17,449 bases of DNA from an uncultured Polymorphobacter sp. GTDB taxonomy: Bacteria; Pseudomonadota; Alphaproteobacteria; Sphingomonadales; Sphingomonadaceae. The translations under genes were made by a program, and so were the position numbers. Below the pieces are notes generated by a model. The model saw only the letters and a program-made list of their open reading frames with translations, did not search any database and was not told the DNA's origin. This document shows positions 1 through 6,483 of this stretch, piece after piece. How positions within the stretch are numbered: position 1 is the stretch's first letter; each line of letters begins with the position of its first letter. The stretch spans positions 1-17,449 of the forward strand of contig CALMPZ010000341.1 in assembly GCA_937871645.1 (NCBI GenBank), given 5' to 3'.

Positions 1-1130
1 GCGGCGGCGGCCGACAGCGCATCGGCGGTGGTGGCGTCGGTTACGGTCTCGTGGAAGTGGACGCGGGCGTAATATTGCGGGTCGTCCTCGACCTCGCACG
101 CGACCTTGTCCATCATGGCGACGGCCTCGACGGGGAAGGCGCCCGCGGCGCTTTCGGCCGACAGCATTACTGCATCGGCACCGTCGTAGATCGCAGTCGC
201 GACATCGCTGACTTCGGCACGGGTCGGCGTGGGCGCCTTGATCATCGATTCGAGCATCTGCGTCGCCACCACTACCGGCTTGCCCATGCTGCGTGCCATG
301 CCGACAATGCGTTTTTGCGCCGGCGGCACCTGTTCGGGGGGCAGTTCGACGCCGAGGTCGCCGCGCGCTACCATCACCGCGTCGGCGAGTTCGAGGATTT
401 CGGCGAGGCGGTCGAGCGCCTGCGGCTTTTCGATTTTCGCCAGCAGCGACGCCTTGCCGCCGATCAGCGCGCGCGCCTCGGCGACGTCCTCGGGGCGCTG
501 GACGAAGCTCAGCGCAATCCAGTCGACGCCTTGTTCGAGCGCGAACGCCAGGTCGGAACGGTCCTTGGCGGTCAGCGCCGGCAGCGGCACGACGACATCG
601 GGGACGTTGACGCCCTTGTGGTTCGACAGGAAGCCGCCGACTTCGACGCGGGTTTCGATGCGCGCCGCATCGATATGGTGGACGCGCAGCACGATCTTGC
701 CGTCATCGAGCAGCAGCCGCGCGCCGGGGGCGAGTGCTGCGAACAGCTCGCGGTGCGGCAGCTCGACTCGAGTCACATCGCCGGGCGTCGGGTCATGATC
801 GAAGGTGAAGGTCTTGCCGTACAGCAGCTCGACCTTGGGATGTGCGAACTTGCCGCAGCGCAGCTTGGGCCCCTGCAAGTCCGCGAGGATGGTCAGCGGT
901 CGGCCGATTTCCTTTTCGAGCGCGCGGATATTGGCGATGAGGTCGGCGCGGTCGGCATTGGCACCGTGGCTCATGTTGATGCGGAACGCATCGGCGCCGG
1001 CGAAATACAGCGCGCGGATCATCTCCGGGGTTTTCGATGCCGGCCCTAGCGTGGCGAGAATCTTGACCTTGCGGCGGCGCGGCGAAACCAGTTGGGCCAA
1101 AATTTCCTCGCTGTCTTTGAATGAATTCAT
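1..1130 (-). CDS. pyk: Pyruvate kinase, 3' end cut off by window edge
   Basis: Converts phosphoenolpyruvate and ADP to pyruvate and ATP, the last step of glycolysis, in the cytoplasm. About 376 residues are visible, and they cover most of the usual ~480; the C-terminal domain lies outside the window. Visible motifs are VKILATLGPAS near residues 22-32, FRINMSHG 49-56, ADLQGPKLR 83-91, and the catalytic-lysine motif LLAKIEKPQ with Lys232. VARGDLGVELP follows at 254-264, then ATQMLESM 289-296 and the MLSAESAAG stretch 322-330. The ATG at 1128-1130 is the first start after an in-frame TGA upstream, but no clear Shine-Dalgarno sequence precedes it. It is divergent from the DUF1244 gene, with 41 bases between the two starts. 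Identification is very secure; the exact start is less so. Confidence 0.96.
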   Translation of the reverse strand, partial: MNSFKDSEEILAQLVSPRRRKVKILATLGPASKTPEMIRALYFAGADAFRINMSHGANADRADLIANIRALEKEIGRPLTILADLQGPKLRCGKFAHPKVELLYGKTFTFDHDPTPGDVTRVELPHRELFAALAPGARLLLDDGKIVLRVHHIDAARIETRVEVGGFLSNHKGVNVPDVVVPLPALTAKDRSDLAFALEQGVDWIALSFVQRPEDVAEARALIGGKASLLAKIEKPQALDRLAEILELADAVMVARGDLGVELPPEQVPPAQKRIVGMARSMGKPVVVATQMLESMIKAPTPTRAEVSDVATAIYDGADAVMLSAESAAGAFPVEAVAMMDKVACEVEDDPQYYARVHFHETVTDATTADALSAAA

Positions 1131-1171
1131 CTTATAACGTCAGACTGCACCTGCATACCGGAGACATACGC

Positions 1172-1543
1172 ATGTTACGCGACAATGATGCCGTTCAGGC
1201 CGCCGCCTTCCGCCGTTTGGTGGCGCATTTGCAGCAGCGCACCGATGTCCAGAACATCGACCTGATGATCCACGGCGGTTTTTGCCGCAATTGCCTGTCG
1301 GACTGGCTGGCCGAGGCTGCCGCCGACGCTGGTGTCGCGCTCGACAAGGAGGCGGCGCGTAAGCAAGTCTACGGGATGAGCTATGTCGATTACAAAGCCC
1401 GCCACCAGACTCCGGCTACCGACGCGCAGCTTGCGGCGATGGCGGCAAGCGTCGCGCGCAATCGGCGCGATGCAGCGCTTGATGCCGCGCTCGACGCCGG
1501 GTTTCCGGCAAGCGACCCGCCATCGCAAACGCAGCCCGCATGA
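1172..1543 (+). CDS. DUF1244 family protein (small conserved proteobacterial protein)
   Basis: A 123-residue soluble protein with the hallmark of the DUF1244 family, HGGFCRNCLSDW (about residues 34-45), followed by an alpha-helical stretch containing VYGMSYVDYKARH. No biochemical function is established that I know of; the paired cysteines and histidine could bind a metal, but that is inference. The ATG at 1172 was chosen because GGAGA sits 7 bases upstream. The frame also opens at 1121, but those extra 17 residues have no ribosome site and would overlap the pyk start. The last ~20 residues are low-complexity and Pro/Ser/Gln-rich. The gene is divergent from pyk, and I recall DUF1244 lying near pyk in other alphaproteobacteria. 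Confidence 0.9.
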   Translation: MLRDNDAVQAAAFRRLVAHLQQRTDVQNIDLMIHGGFCRNCLSDWLAEAAADAGVALDKEAARKQVYGMSYVDYKARHQTPATDAQLAAMAASVARNRRDAALDAALDAGFPASDPPSQTQPA

Positions 1544-1564
1544 GTGCGGCCGTGCACGGTGTAT

Positions 1565-1593
1565 TTGACATAAAACGCCATATAGGTTATATG
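1565..1593 (+). promoter_or_regulatory. Orphan sigma-70 promoter overlapped by a palindrome
   Basis: TTGACA at 1565-1570, a 17-base spacer, then TATATG at 1588-1593. This is the best consensus promoter seen in the window. The palindrome CATATA-GGT-TATATG (1579-1593) covers the spacer end and the -10 box, a typical place for a repressor operator. No recognisable plus-strand gene follows before the 3' end of feoB on the other strand. Transcription would begin near 1600. Confidence 0.5.
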
Positions 1594-1841
1594 TTGCCAC
1601 TGTTCTTTGAAACGTCAAATCGTCAGGCGCGCCCGATTTCGCGAGGCCCGATGGGCTGCAGCGATGCCCGAAACGCGTTCAGCGGATTCGGCGGCCAAAA
1701 TCATCAACCTTCGCCCAGACTGTAAACTTCGGCCAACAGCGATTCTTCGTACAGATTGTAAACTTCACCGTGCCTACCGACGGTGCGGCAAAACGCGGGT
1801 TCAGCGGGTTCGATCTGGTCACAAACGAGTCGAACGTTTTG
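1594..1841. other. Gene-less gap with short direct repeats
   Basis: I see no convincing gene here on either strand. Two repeat pairs stand out. CAGACTGTAAACTTC (1716-1730) recurs as CAGATTGTAAACTTC (1752-1766), 14 of 15 bases identical and 36 bases apart. AAACGCGTTCAGCGGATTCG (1671-1690) recurs at 1791-1812 with two inserted bases and one change. The open frames that cross the gap lack ribosome sites and recognisable protein sequence. The stretch might encode a small RNA from the promoter at 1565, or be the decayed remains of a lost gene. No clear terminator for feoB was found. Confidence 0.45.
1716..1766. repeat. Direct repeat pair CAGAnTGTAAACTTC
   Basis: Two 15-base copies (1716-1730 and 1752-1766) differ at one base, with starts 36 bases apart, roughly three and a half helical turns. 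The core TGTAAACTTC is AT-richer than its surroundings. It could be a pair of regulator sites or a remnant duplication; no function can be assigned from sequence alone. Confidence 0.5.
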
Positions 1842-3722
1842 CTACCCGAGCAACCAGCGTGCCGCCCAATAGGTGATGCCGGCGCCCGCATAGGCCATGG
1901 CGAACAGATAGCCGAACATGAACGCCGGCCATTTCCAGCCGTTGGTTTCGCGCCGCGTCACCGCCAAGGTCGAAATGCACTGCGGCGCAAACACGTACCA
2001 CGCCAGGAACGCCAGCGCGGTCGGCAGGCTCCATGCCGCGCGCAGCTTGTCGACGAGCGGTGCCGCAAGCTCGTCCTCGCTGCCCTGCAGCGAATAGACG
2101 GTGCCGAGCGCGCTGACCGCGACTTCGCGCGCCGCCATGCCGGGCACCAGCGCCAGCGCGATTTCCTTGTTGAAGCCGATCGGCCGGAACAGCGGCTCCA
2201 GCCCCGCGCCGATCTTGCCGGCGATGCTGTATTCGAGCGCCGGCCGTGTCGCGCCGGCCGGCGGGTTGGGCCAGCTTGCCAAGGCCCACAGCACGACGGT
2301 CGACGCGAGGATGATCGTCCCGGCGCGCGCCAGAAACGCCCAGGCGCGCTGCCATAGCCCGATGCCGATGTCGCGCGGCGCCGGCCATTGGTACTTGGGC
2401 ATTTCCATCAGGAACGTCGGCGTCGGGCCTTTGGTCACCGTCCGGCGCAACACCCACGCCGCGAGCAGCGCGCCGCCGACACCGAAGCCGTACAGCGCGA
2501 ACAGCACCAGGCCCTGCAGGTTGAACACCCCGCCGACCTGGGTCGAGGGAATGAATGCAGCGATGATGATCGCATAGACCGGCAGCCGTGCCGAACAGGT
2601 CATCAGCGGCGCAATCAGGATCGTCGTCAGCCGGTCCTTCGGCGCGTCGATGGTGCGTGTCGCCATGATGCCGGGGATGGCGCAGGCGAAGCTGGAGATC
2701 AGCGGAATGAAGGCCCGGCCGTTCAATCCGACGCGCGCCATCAGCCGGTCCATCAGGAACGCCGCGCGCACCATATAGCCCGATTGTTCGAGGATCAGGA
2801 TGAACAGGAACAGGATGAGTATCTGCGGCAGGAACACCACCACCGCGCCGACACCGCCGAGCACACCGTCCACCAGCAGCGAGCGCAGCCAGCCATCGGG
2901 CAGCGCGGCAGTCGCCAGCCCCTGCAGCCAGGCGACGCCGCCCGACAGCGCCTCCATCGGCGCCTCGGCCAGGGTAAACACGCCCTGGAACATCAGGAAC
3001 AGCAGTGCCGCGAGCAGTAGCGGCCCCGCCACCGGGTGTAGCGTCAGCGCATCAAGTCGCTGCGACCAGCGCTTGGCACCGCCGCTTTCGACACTGACGG
3101 CCTTGGCAATCGCACCGGCTTCGCGCTGCAGCAGCCGTATGTCGGCGGCGGGCGGTGCGGCATGGACGGTGGTGCTGGCGCCGAGCAACGGCGCGACGGC
3201 GGCGGCGAGCTCGGCCAGCCCGCGCCGCCGCACCGCAACGGTTGGAATGACCGCCATGCCGAGGATCGTCGACAGCTCCTTGGTATCGATGCGCGTGCCG
3301 TCGCGTTCGGCGAGGTCGGCCATGTTAAGCGCGACGACCATCGACAGCCCCAGCCTCCGCAGTTCGAGCACGAAGCGCAGGTGGTTGCGCAGATTGGTCG
3401 CGTCGATGACCGCGACGATGACGTCGGGGCGGCGTTCGTGCGCCGCGGTGCCGAGCACGACATCGCGCGTCACCGCCTCGTCGGGGGAGCGTGGCGTCAG
3501 GCTGTAGGTGCCGGGCAGGTCGAGCAGCTCGACGGTTTCGCCGTTCGGCAACGCCAGCCGCCCGGCTTTGCGCTCGACGGTGACGCCGGGATAGTTGCCG
3601 ACCTTCTGGCGCGAGCCGGTCAGTGCGTTGAACAGGCTGGTCTTGCCGGCGTTGGGGTTGCCGACCAGCGCGACAAGGCGCGGCCGTTGCGCGGCGACTG
3701 GTGGCGGCGTGACGGCGTTCAC
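1842..3722 (-). CDS. feoB: Ferrous iron transport protein B (FeoB)
   Basis: GTP-regulated inner-membrane ferrous iron permease, 626 residues, which is shorter than E. coli FeoB (773) but within the range I expect for alphaproteobacterial forms. The N-terminal G domain shows G1 GNPNAGKT (21-28), the G2 threonine in NYPGVTVE (T48), G3 DLPG (68-71) and G4 NMAD (133-136), the NMxD form usual in FeoB. A helical linker leads to the membrane half, which holds two gating regions rich in hydrophobic helices, including the conserved FACAIPGIMATRTI stretch and the YAIIIAAF region. The start is GTG (3722-3720), overlapping the feoA stop codon in a GTGA, so translation of the two is probably coupled. Expression probably follows the Fur-like site upstream of feoA. 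Confidence 0.96.
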   Translation of the reverse strand: MNAVTPPPVAAQRPRLVALVGNPNAGKTSLFNALTGSRQKVGNYPGVTVERKAGRLALPNGETVELLDLPGTYSLTPRSPDEAVTRDVVLGTAAHERRPDVIVAVIDATNLRNHLRFVLELRRLGLSMVVALNMADLAERDGTRIDTKELSTILGMAVIPTVAVRRRGLAELAAAVAPLLGASTTVHAAPPAADIRLLQREAGAIAKAVSVESGGAKRWSQRLDALTLHPVAGPLLLAALLFLMFQGVFTLAEAPMEALSGGVAWLQGLATAALPDGWLRSLLVDGVLGGVGAVVVFLPQILILFLFILILEQSGYMVRAAFLMDRLMARVGLNGRAFIPLISSFACAIPGIMATRTIDAPKDRLTTILIAPLMTCSARLPVYAIIIAAFIPSTQVGGVFNLQGLVLFALYGFGVGGALLAAWVLRRTVTKGPTPTFLMEMPKYQWPAPRDIGIGLWQRAWAFLARAGTIILASTVVLWALASWPNPPAGATRPALEYSIAGKIGAGLEPLFRPIGFNKEIALALVPGMAAREVAVSALGTVYSLQGSEDELAAPLVDKLRAAWSLPTALAFLAWYVFAPQCISTLAVTRRETNGWKWPAFMFGYLFAMAYAGAGITYWAARWLLG

Positions 3723-3976
3723 GCGGCGCTCTGCGGTACGACTTCGACAAGCGCTGCTAGCGACTTGCGCAGCGCCACTGTCATGTTGCCGACGCGCACC
3801 GCCAGCGGATCGCCGCCGAGCGGCGCGCGGTGCAGCACTTCGATATCGACGCCCTCGTCAAAGCCCATTTCGTGCAACCGCTGCGCGCCGGCCGGGTCGC
3901 GCGCACCACGGTCGACCGCGACGATGACCGCTATGTCGCCGCGTTGAAGGGTATTGATGTCGGCCGCCGTGTTCAT
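3719..3976 (-). CDS. feoA: Ferrous iron transport protein A (FeoA)
   Basis: A small cytoplasmic SH3-like protein of 85 residues that works with FeoB in ferrous iron uptake. It has the FeoA pattern: an N-terminal LQRGDIAVIVAV strand, then AQRLHEMGFDEGVDIEVLHRAPLGGDPLAVRVGN with the L-x-E-M-G-F core, and an ALR...A...V end. It is the first gene of the pair and its TGA overlaps the feoB GTG start by 4 bases. The ATG at 3976-3974 is supported by family alignment of the N-terminus. A Fur-box-like sequence lies 26-44 bases upstream, so iron repression is likely. Confidence 0.93.
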   Translation of the reverse strand: MNTAADINTLQRGDIAVIVAVDRGARDPAGAQRLHEMGFDEGVDIEVLHRAPLGGDPLAVRVGNMTVALRKSLAALVEVVPQSAA

Positions 3977-4001
3977 GCGCTGCGTTGATATCCCATGGGG
4001 T

Positions 4002-4020
4002 ATTGCGAACGATTATCACT
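4002..4020 (-). promoter_or_regulatory. Fur-box-like operator upstream of feoAB
   Basis: ATTGCGAACGATTATCACT on the plus strand resembles the classic Fur box (GATAATGATAATCATTATC). It keeps the ATTATCA half and the GCGAA/GCAAA-type other half found in many proteobacterial Fur sites. It lies 26-44 bases upstream of the feoA ATG, where it could cover the promoter. Whether Fur or another iron regulator of the family (Irr, Mur) binds cannot be decided from sequence. Confidence 0.6.
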
Positions 4021-4044
4021 GGAATGGTTCCAGCGCCAGCAAAT

Positions 4045-4080
4045 AGGGGGCGGGCAGGCCTTCCGGCCCGCCCACCCCCT
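4045..4080 (-). terminator. GC-rich hairpin after the exported-protein gene
   Basis: The arm AGGGGGCGGGCAGGCC and its partner pair at 14 of 16 positions around a TTCC loop. It lies about 50 bases past the stop codon of the minus-strand gene ending at 4131 and before the feoA operator. On the minus strand it is followed by ATTTG, a short T tract, so it is a plausible but not textbook rho-independent terminator that isolates feoAB from the gene upstream. Confidence 0.5.
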
Positions 4081-4130
4081 GTCAGGCGTGCAATGCGACT
4101 AGCCGCCGGCGCGGCCGGTGGCAACGCTGC

Positions 4131-4691
4131 TTAGCGAATGACTGCGCGCCGATAGCTCCGGCGTGCCACGCCGGCGACCGATACCGGTGACAGCGGCATG
4201 CCGATAATATCGATGAAAACCGCGACATTGGCGCCCTTGGCCGGCATCTTCCCGGCGATGATGGTGGCGTTGTAGGTCAGCGTGTCGCCCTTGTGTACTG
4301 GCGACTTCAACTCGACGACAACCTGCTGGAGCTTGCCGTTTTCAAGGATCGACAGGTCGGCGTTGGGTGGGTCCTTCGAGAAGCTGTCCTTGCCCTTGCT
4401 CCAGAACGGCACGAACGACGCGGTGGTCATTGTGCCGGCGACGCGATTCGGGCGGTCGGTGAAGAACAACGTCGTCGGGCTGACACCGGTCAGCGCTAGC
4501 GTACCGGTGCCGGCGTCCCAGGTCATGCCTTTGGACGTCTGGACGAACAGGAACTCGCCCTCCTTGGCGGGCGCAGTCTTGGCTACCGGCGCAGTGGCGG
4601 TTGCCATCGTGGCGATGCCGCCGGCGACCGCGAGTGAAAGCCCGGCCACCACGAATAGCGCCGGCTTGGATTTGAAAAGACTGATACGCAT
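4131..4691 (-). CDS. Exported protein of unknown family
   Basis: 186 residues. The N-terminus is a signal peptide or signal anchor: MRISLFKSK, a hydrophobic core ALFVVAGLSLAVAGGIA, then an Ala/Thr-rich stretch that could be cleaved. The mature part looks beta-rich, with the blocks LALTGVSPTTLFFTDRP, VPFWSKGKDSFSKDPPNADL, VVELKSPVHKGDTLTYN and NVAVFIDIIG. I do not recognise the family and assign no function. The ATG at 4691 was chosen over one 93 bases upstream because GGGAGA lies 6-7 bases before it and it gives a proper signal sequence. The gene follows coq9 on the same strand after about 90 bases. The C-terminus is basic (RRSYRRAVIR). Periplasmic location is inferred from the signal sequence only. 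Confidence 0.8.
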   Translation of the reverse strand: MRISLFKSKPALFVVAGLSLAVAGGIATMATATAPVAKTAPAKEGEFLFVQTSKGMTWDAGTGTLALTGVSPTTLFFTDRPNRVAGTMTTASFVPFWSKGKDSFSKDPPNADLSILENGKLQQVVVELKSPVHKGDTLTYNATIIAGKMPAKGANVAVFIDIIGMPLSPVSVAGVARRSYRRAVIR

Positions 4692-4780
4692 GAACTTGTC
4701 TCCCGAGCCCGTAAGGGGCGGGGAGCAATCTATTCGAAGCGCGCTGGCCATCAACGGCAGAACGCGCCAACGAATCTGGC

Positions 4781-5434
4781 TCAAACTGCGGGGTAGCGCA
4801 GTCGCCCGAGGAAGCGCGCGAGACTGGGTCCGCCTTCGCCGCGCCCCTTGAACTGCCCCTTGAACTTCTCGAAGCGCATTACATTGTCGATGCGGCGGTC
4901 GATGAAGGCGTGTGTTGCGGTACCGCCTTCGCTGTCATCGTCGAGCCAGTAGAGCAGGCAGGCGCTGTACACCGCGCCCAGCGTCATGCGCTTGGTATAG
5001 TGGTTGAAGTCGGTCGCAGTGTCGCCCGCAGCCCGCCACATCGTGTCGGCGGTGTGCCACAGCGTCTTCGCCGCGAGTGGCAGGTTGCCGGGCAGCGCCA
5101 GCACCGCCAATGCACGGCGCACTGCCTCGCGGTGCGGTGTCGCCTGGTCGAGCCGGGTGCGCAGCGCCAGCGTAATACGCTCGCGGACCTTGAGTGCACC
5201 GATGTTGGCGACTTCGAGCGCCGCAAGCATGTCGGCATCGGCGAGCGCGATATAGGCCTCGACCATCACCGCCGGGCTTTCAAACATGATGGCCGCGATA
5301 TCGGGATCAATGCCGGCGTCGAGCGCTCCGGTCGCCACCGCCTTGGCGGTCCAGCCGTCGAACGCCACATGCGGTAGCATCGCGCGCACCAGGCGCGGAC
5401 GAAGTTCGTCGAGGGTCAAGTCTTGCGTTTCCAT
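4781..5434 (-). CDS. COQ9 family protein (ubiquinone biosynthesis)
   Basis: 217 residues, all alpha-helical by appearance. The COQ9-family pattern lies in the second half: HTADTMWRAAGDTATDFNHYTKRMTLGAVYSACLLYW followed by acidic LDDDSEGG, then HAFIDRRIDNVMRFEKFK. COQ9 proteins have a TetR-like fold, bind isoprenoid lipids and help hydroxylation and other late steps of ubiquinone synthesis; that role is known for the eukaryotic protein and inferred here. The start ATG 5434-5432 gives a normal N-terminus (METQDLTLDELRPRLV), although no good ribosome site is visible. It is divergent from rpsU across about 230 bases. No DNA-binding role is suggested. Confidence 0.85.
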   Translation of the reverse strand: METQDLTLDELRPRLVRAMLPHVAFDGWTAKAVATGALDAGIDPDIAAIMFESPAVMVEAYIALADADMLAALEVANIGALKVRERITLALRTRLDQATPHREAVRRALAVLALPGNLPLAAKTLWHTADTMWRAAGDTATDFNHYTKRMTLGAVYSACLLYWLDDDSEGGTATHAFIDRRIDNVMRFEKFKGQFKGRGEGGPSLARFLGRLRYPAV

Positions 5435-5535
5435 GGCACCACGTTACTGCGGCGGCGCGCGTTTCGCCAGTGTCGCGGTGCCGCAGTCGATGGCGCGCCA
5501 CGATAATGGGGCCGGATCAATTCGACTCTCGGCGC

Positions 5536-5564
5536 TTTACCCGCAGCAACCCCTCTGCTATGGC
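5536..5564 (+). promoter_or_regulatory. Candidate promoter for rpsU-FKBP
   Basis: TTTACC (5536-5541), 17-base spacer, TATGGC (5559-5564), about 100 bases before the rpsU start. A perfect TTGACA also occurs at 5611-5616, but its expected -10 position (AGCCGC) is poor. Either could serve. The rest of the 5435-5664 gap shows no gene. Confidence 0.3.
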
Positions 5565-5664
5565 CCTGCCTTCGCGCCGGGGACACTCCGTTTCCGGCAA
5601 CCCTTTATTATTGACAAGCGTGGGGGCTGTGCCAGCCGCTGCGACGTGAATGGAGTGAACGGCT

Positions 5665-5871
5665 TTGCAAATTATCGTCCGCGACAACAATGTTGATCAG
5701 GCGCTGCGCGCGCTCAAGAAGAAGCTCCAGCGCGAGGGCGTTTACCGCGAGATGAAGTTGCGCCGCCATTACGAAAAGCCGTCGGAAAAGCGCGCCCGTG
5801 AAAAGGCCGCCGCTGTCCGCCGTGCCCGCAAGCTCGAGCGCAAGCGCGCCGAGCGCGACGGCACCAAGTAA
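5665..5871 (+). CDS. rpsU: 30S ribosomal protein S21
   Basis: 68 residues matching S21: [19 protein letters not shown], then [25 protein letters not shown] and a very basic helical tail. S21 sits near the 3' end of 16S rRNA on the small subunit and helps initiation. The start codon is TTG: the conserved S21 N-terminus (usually Met-Gln-Ile-Ile-Val) begins exactly there, and GGAGTG lies 7 bases upstream, so the unusual start is well supported. The FKBP gene follows after 5 bases, suggesting one transcript ending at the hairpin at 6440. Confidence 0.96.
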   Translation: MQIIVRDNNVDQALRALKKKLQREGVYREMKLRRHYEKPSEKRAREKAAAVRRARKLERKRAERDGTK

Positions 5872-5876
5872 GCAAC

Positions 5877-6398
5877 ATGGCAACGACGCCGCCCCTCGGG
5901 GCCGCGCCGACCTCGGGGACAGCCAAATGGCTGGCCGCGGGCGTTCTGGTGCTGCTCGTCATTGTGCTCGGGCTGGTCTGGGCCGGCACGCAGGCGCAGG
6001 TCGAAGCCGTGCGCCCCGCCGACCTCGCCTTCCTGAAGGCCAACAAGGATAAATCCAGCGTGAAGACCACCGCATCGGGCCTTCAGTATGAAGTGCTGAC
6101 CGAAGGTACGGGCCCGAGCCCGGCCAAGACCGACACTGTCGCTGTCCACTACGAAGGCAAGCTGATCGACGGCACGGTCTTCGATTCAAGCGTCGCGCGC
6201 GGCCAGCCCGCGGTGTTCCAGCTCGACCAGGTCATCCCTGGTTGGACCGAAGGCGTCCAGCTGATGAAGACCGGCAGCAAGTACCGCTTCACCATCCCGC
6301 CCGAGCTCGGTTACGGCGCCCGCGGCGCCGGCGGCGTCATTCCGCCGAATGCAGTGCTGGTGTTCGAAGTCGAACTGCTTGGCGTCAAAGGCAAGTAA
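5877..6398 (+). CDS. Membrane-anchored FKBP-type peptidyl-prolyl isomerase
   Basis: 173 residues. A single hydrophobic helix (about 18-37, WLAAGVLVLLVIVLGLVWAG) anchors or exports the protein, and a linker leads to an FKBP domain (about 65-171). FKBP motifs present are GLQYEVLTEGTGPSP, DTVAVHYEGKLIDGTVFDSS, FQLDQVIPGWTEGVQLMKTGSKYRFTIPPELGYG, then GGVIPPNAVLVFEVELL. The active-site residues expected for the fold (Tyr in VHYEG, Phe-Asp in VFDSS, Val-Ile-Pro-Gly-Trp) are all there, so it should be catalytic. The likely role is folding of proteins in the periplasm. It is translated 5 bases after rpsU and is followed by a strong terminator. The Gly/Pro/Thr-rich N-terminus before the helix is short and probably cytoplasmic. 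Confidence 0.94.
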   Translation: MATTPPLGAAPTSGTAKWLAAGVLVLLVIVLGLVWAGTQAQVEAVRPADLAFLKANKDKSSVKTTASGLQYEVLTEGTGPSPAKTDTVAVHYEGKLIDGTVFDSSVARGQPAVFQLDQVIPGWTEGVQLMKTGSKYRFTIPPELGYGARGAGGVIPPNAVLVFEVELLGVKGK

Positions 6399-6439
6399 GC
6401 CCGTTCGACAGACTTAAAAAGGCAGGCTGACACAAAATT

Positions 6440-6474
6440 GGCGGCAGCGGTGTGAACCGCCGCCGCCTTTTTTT
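6440..6474 (+). terminator. Rho-independent terminator after FKBP gene, possibly bidirectional
   Basis: GGCGGCAGCGGT pairs with ACCGCCGCCGCC (11 of 12) around a GTGA loop and is followed by seven T residues (6468-6474). On the minus strand the same hairpin is followed by AATTTTG and lies about 10 bases past the stop of the PEPxxWA-CTERM gene, so it may end both convergent transcripts. Confidence 0.88.
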
Positions 6475-6483
6475 GTGGTCGGA

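Noticed and set aside
51-1049. Long plus-strand open frame of 332 codons
   Set aside because: It lies opposite the pyruvate kinase gene, whose minus-strand translation is unmistakable. The plus-strand product is Arg/Asp-rich with no recognisable motif, as expected for the complement of GC-rich coding DNA.
1607-1876. Possible small basic protein from the TTG at 1607, downstream of the orphan promoter
   Set aside because: No ribosome site, no recognisable sequence, and it runs into the 3' end of feoB. A non-coding transcript is at least as likely.
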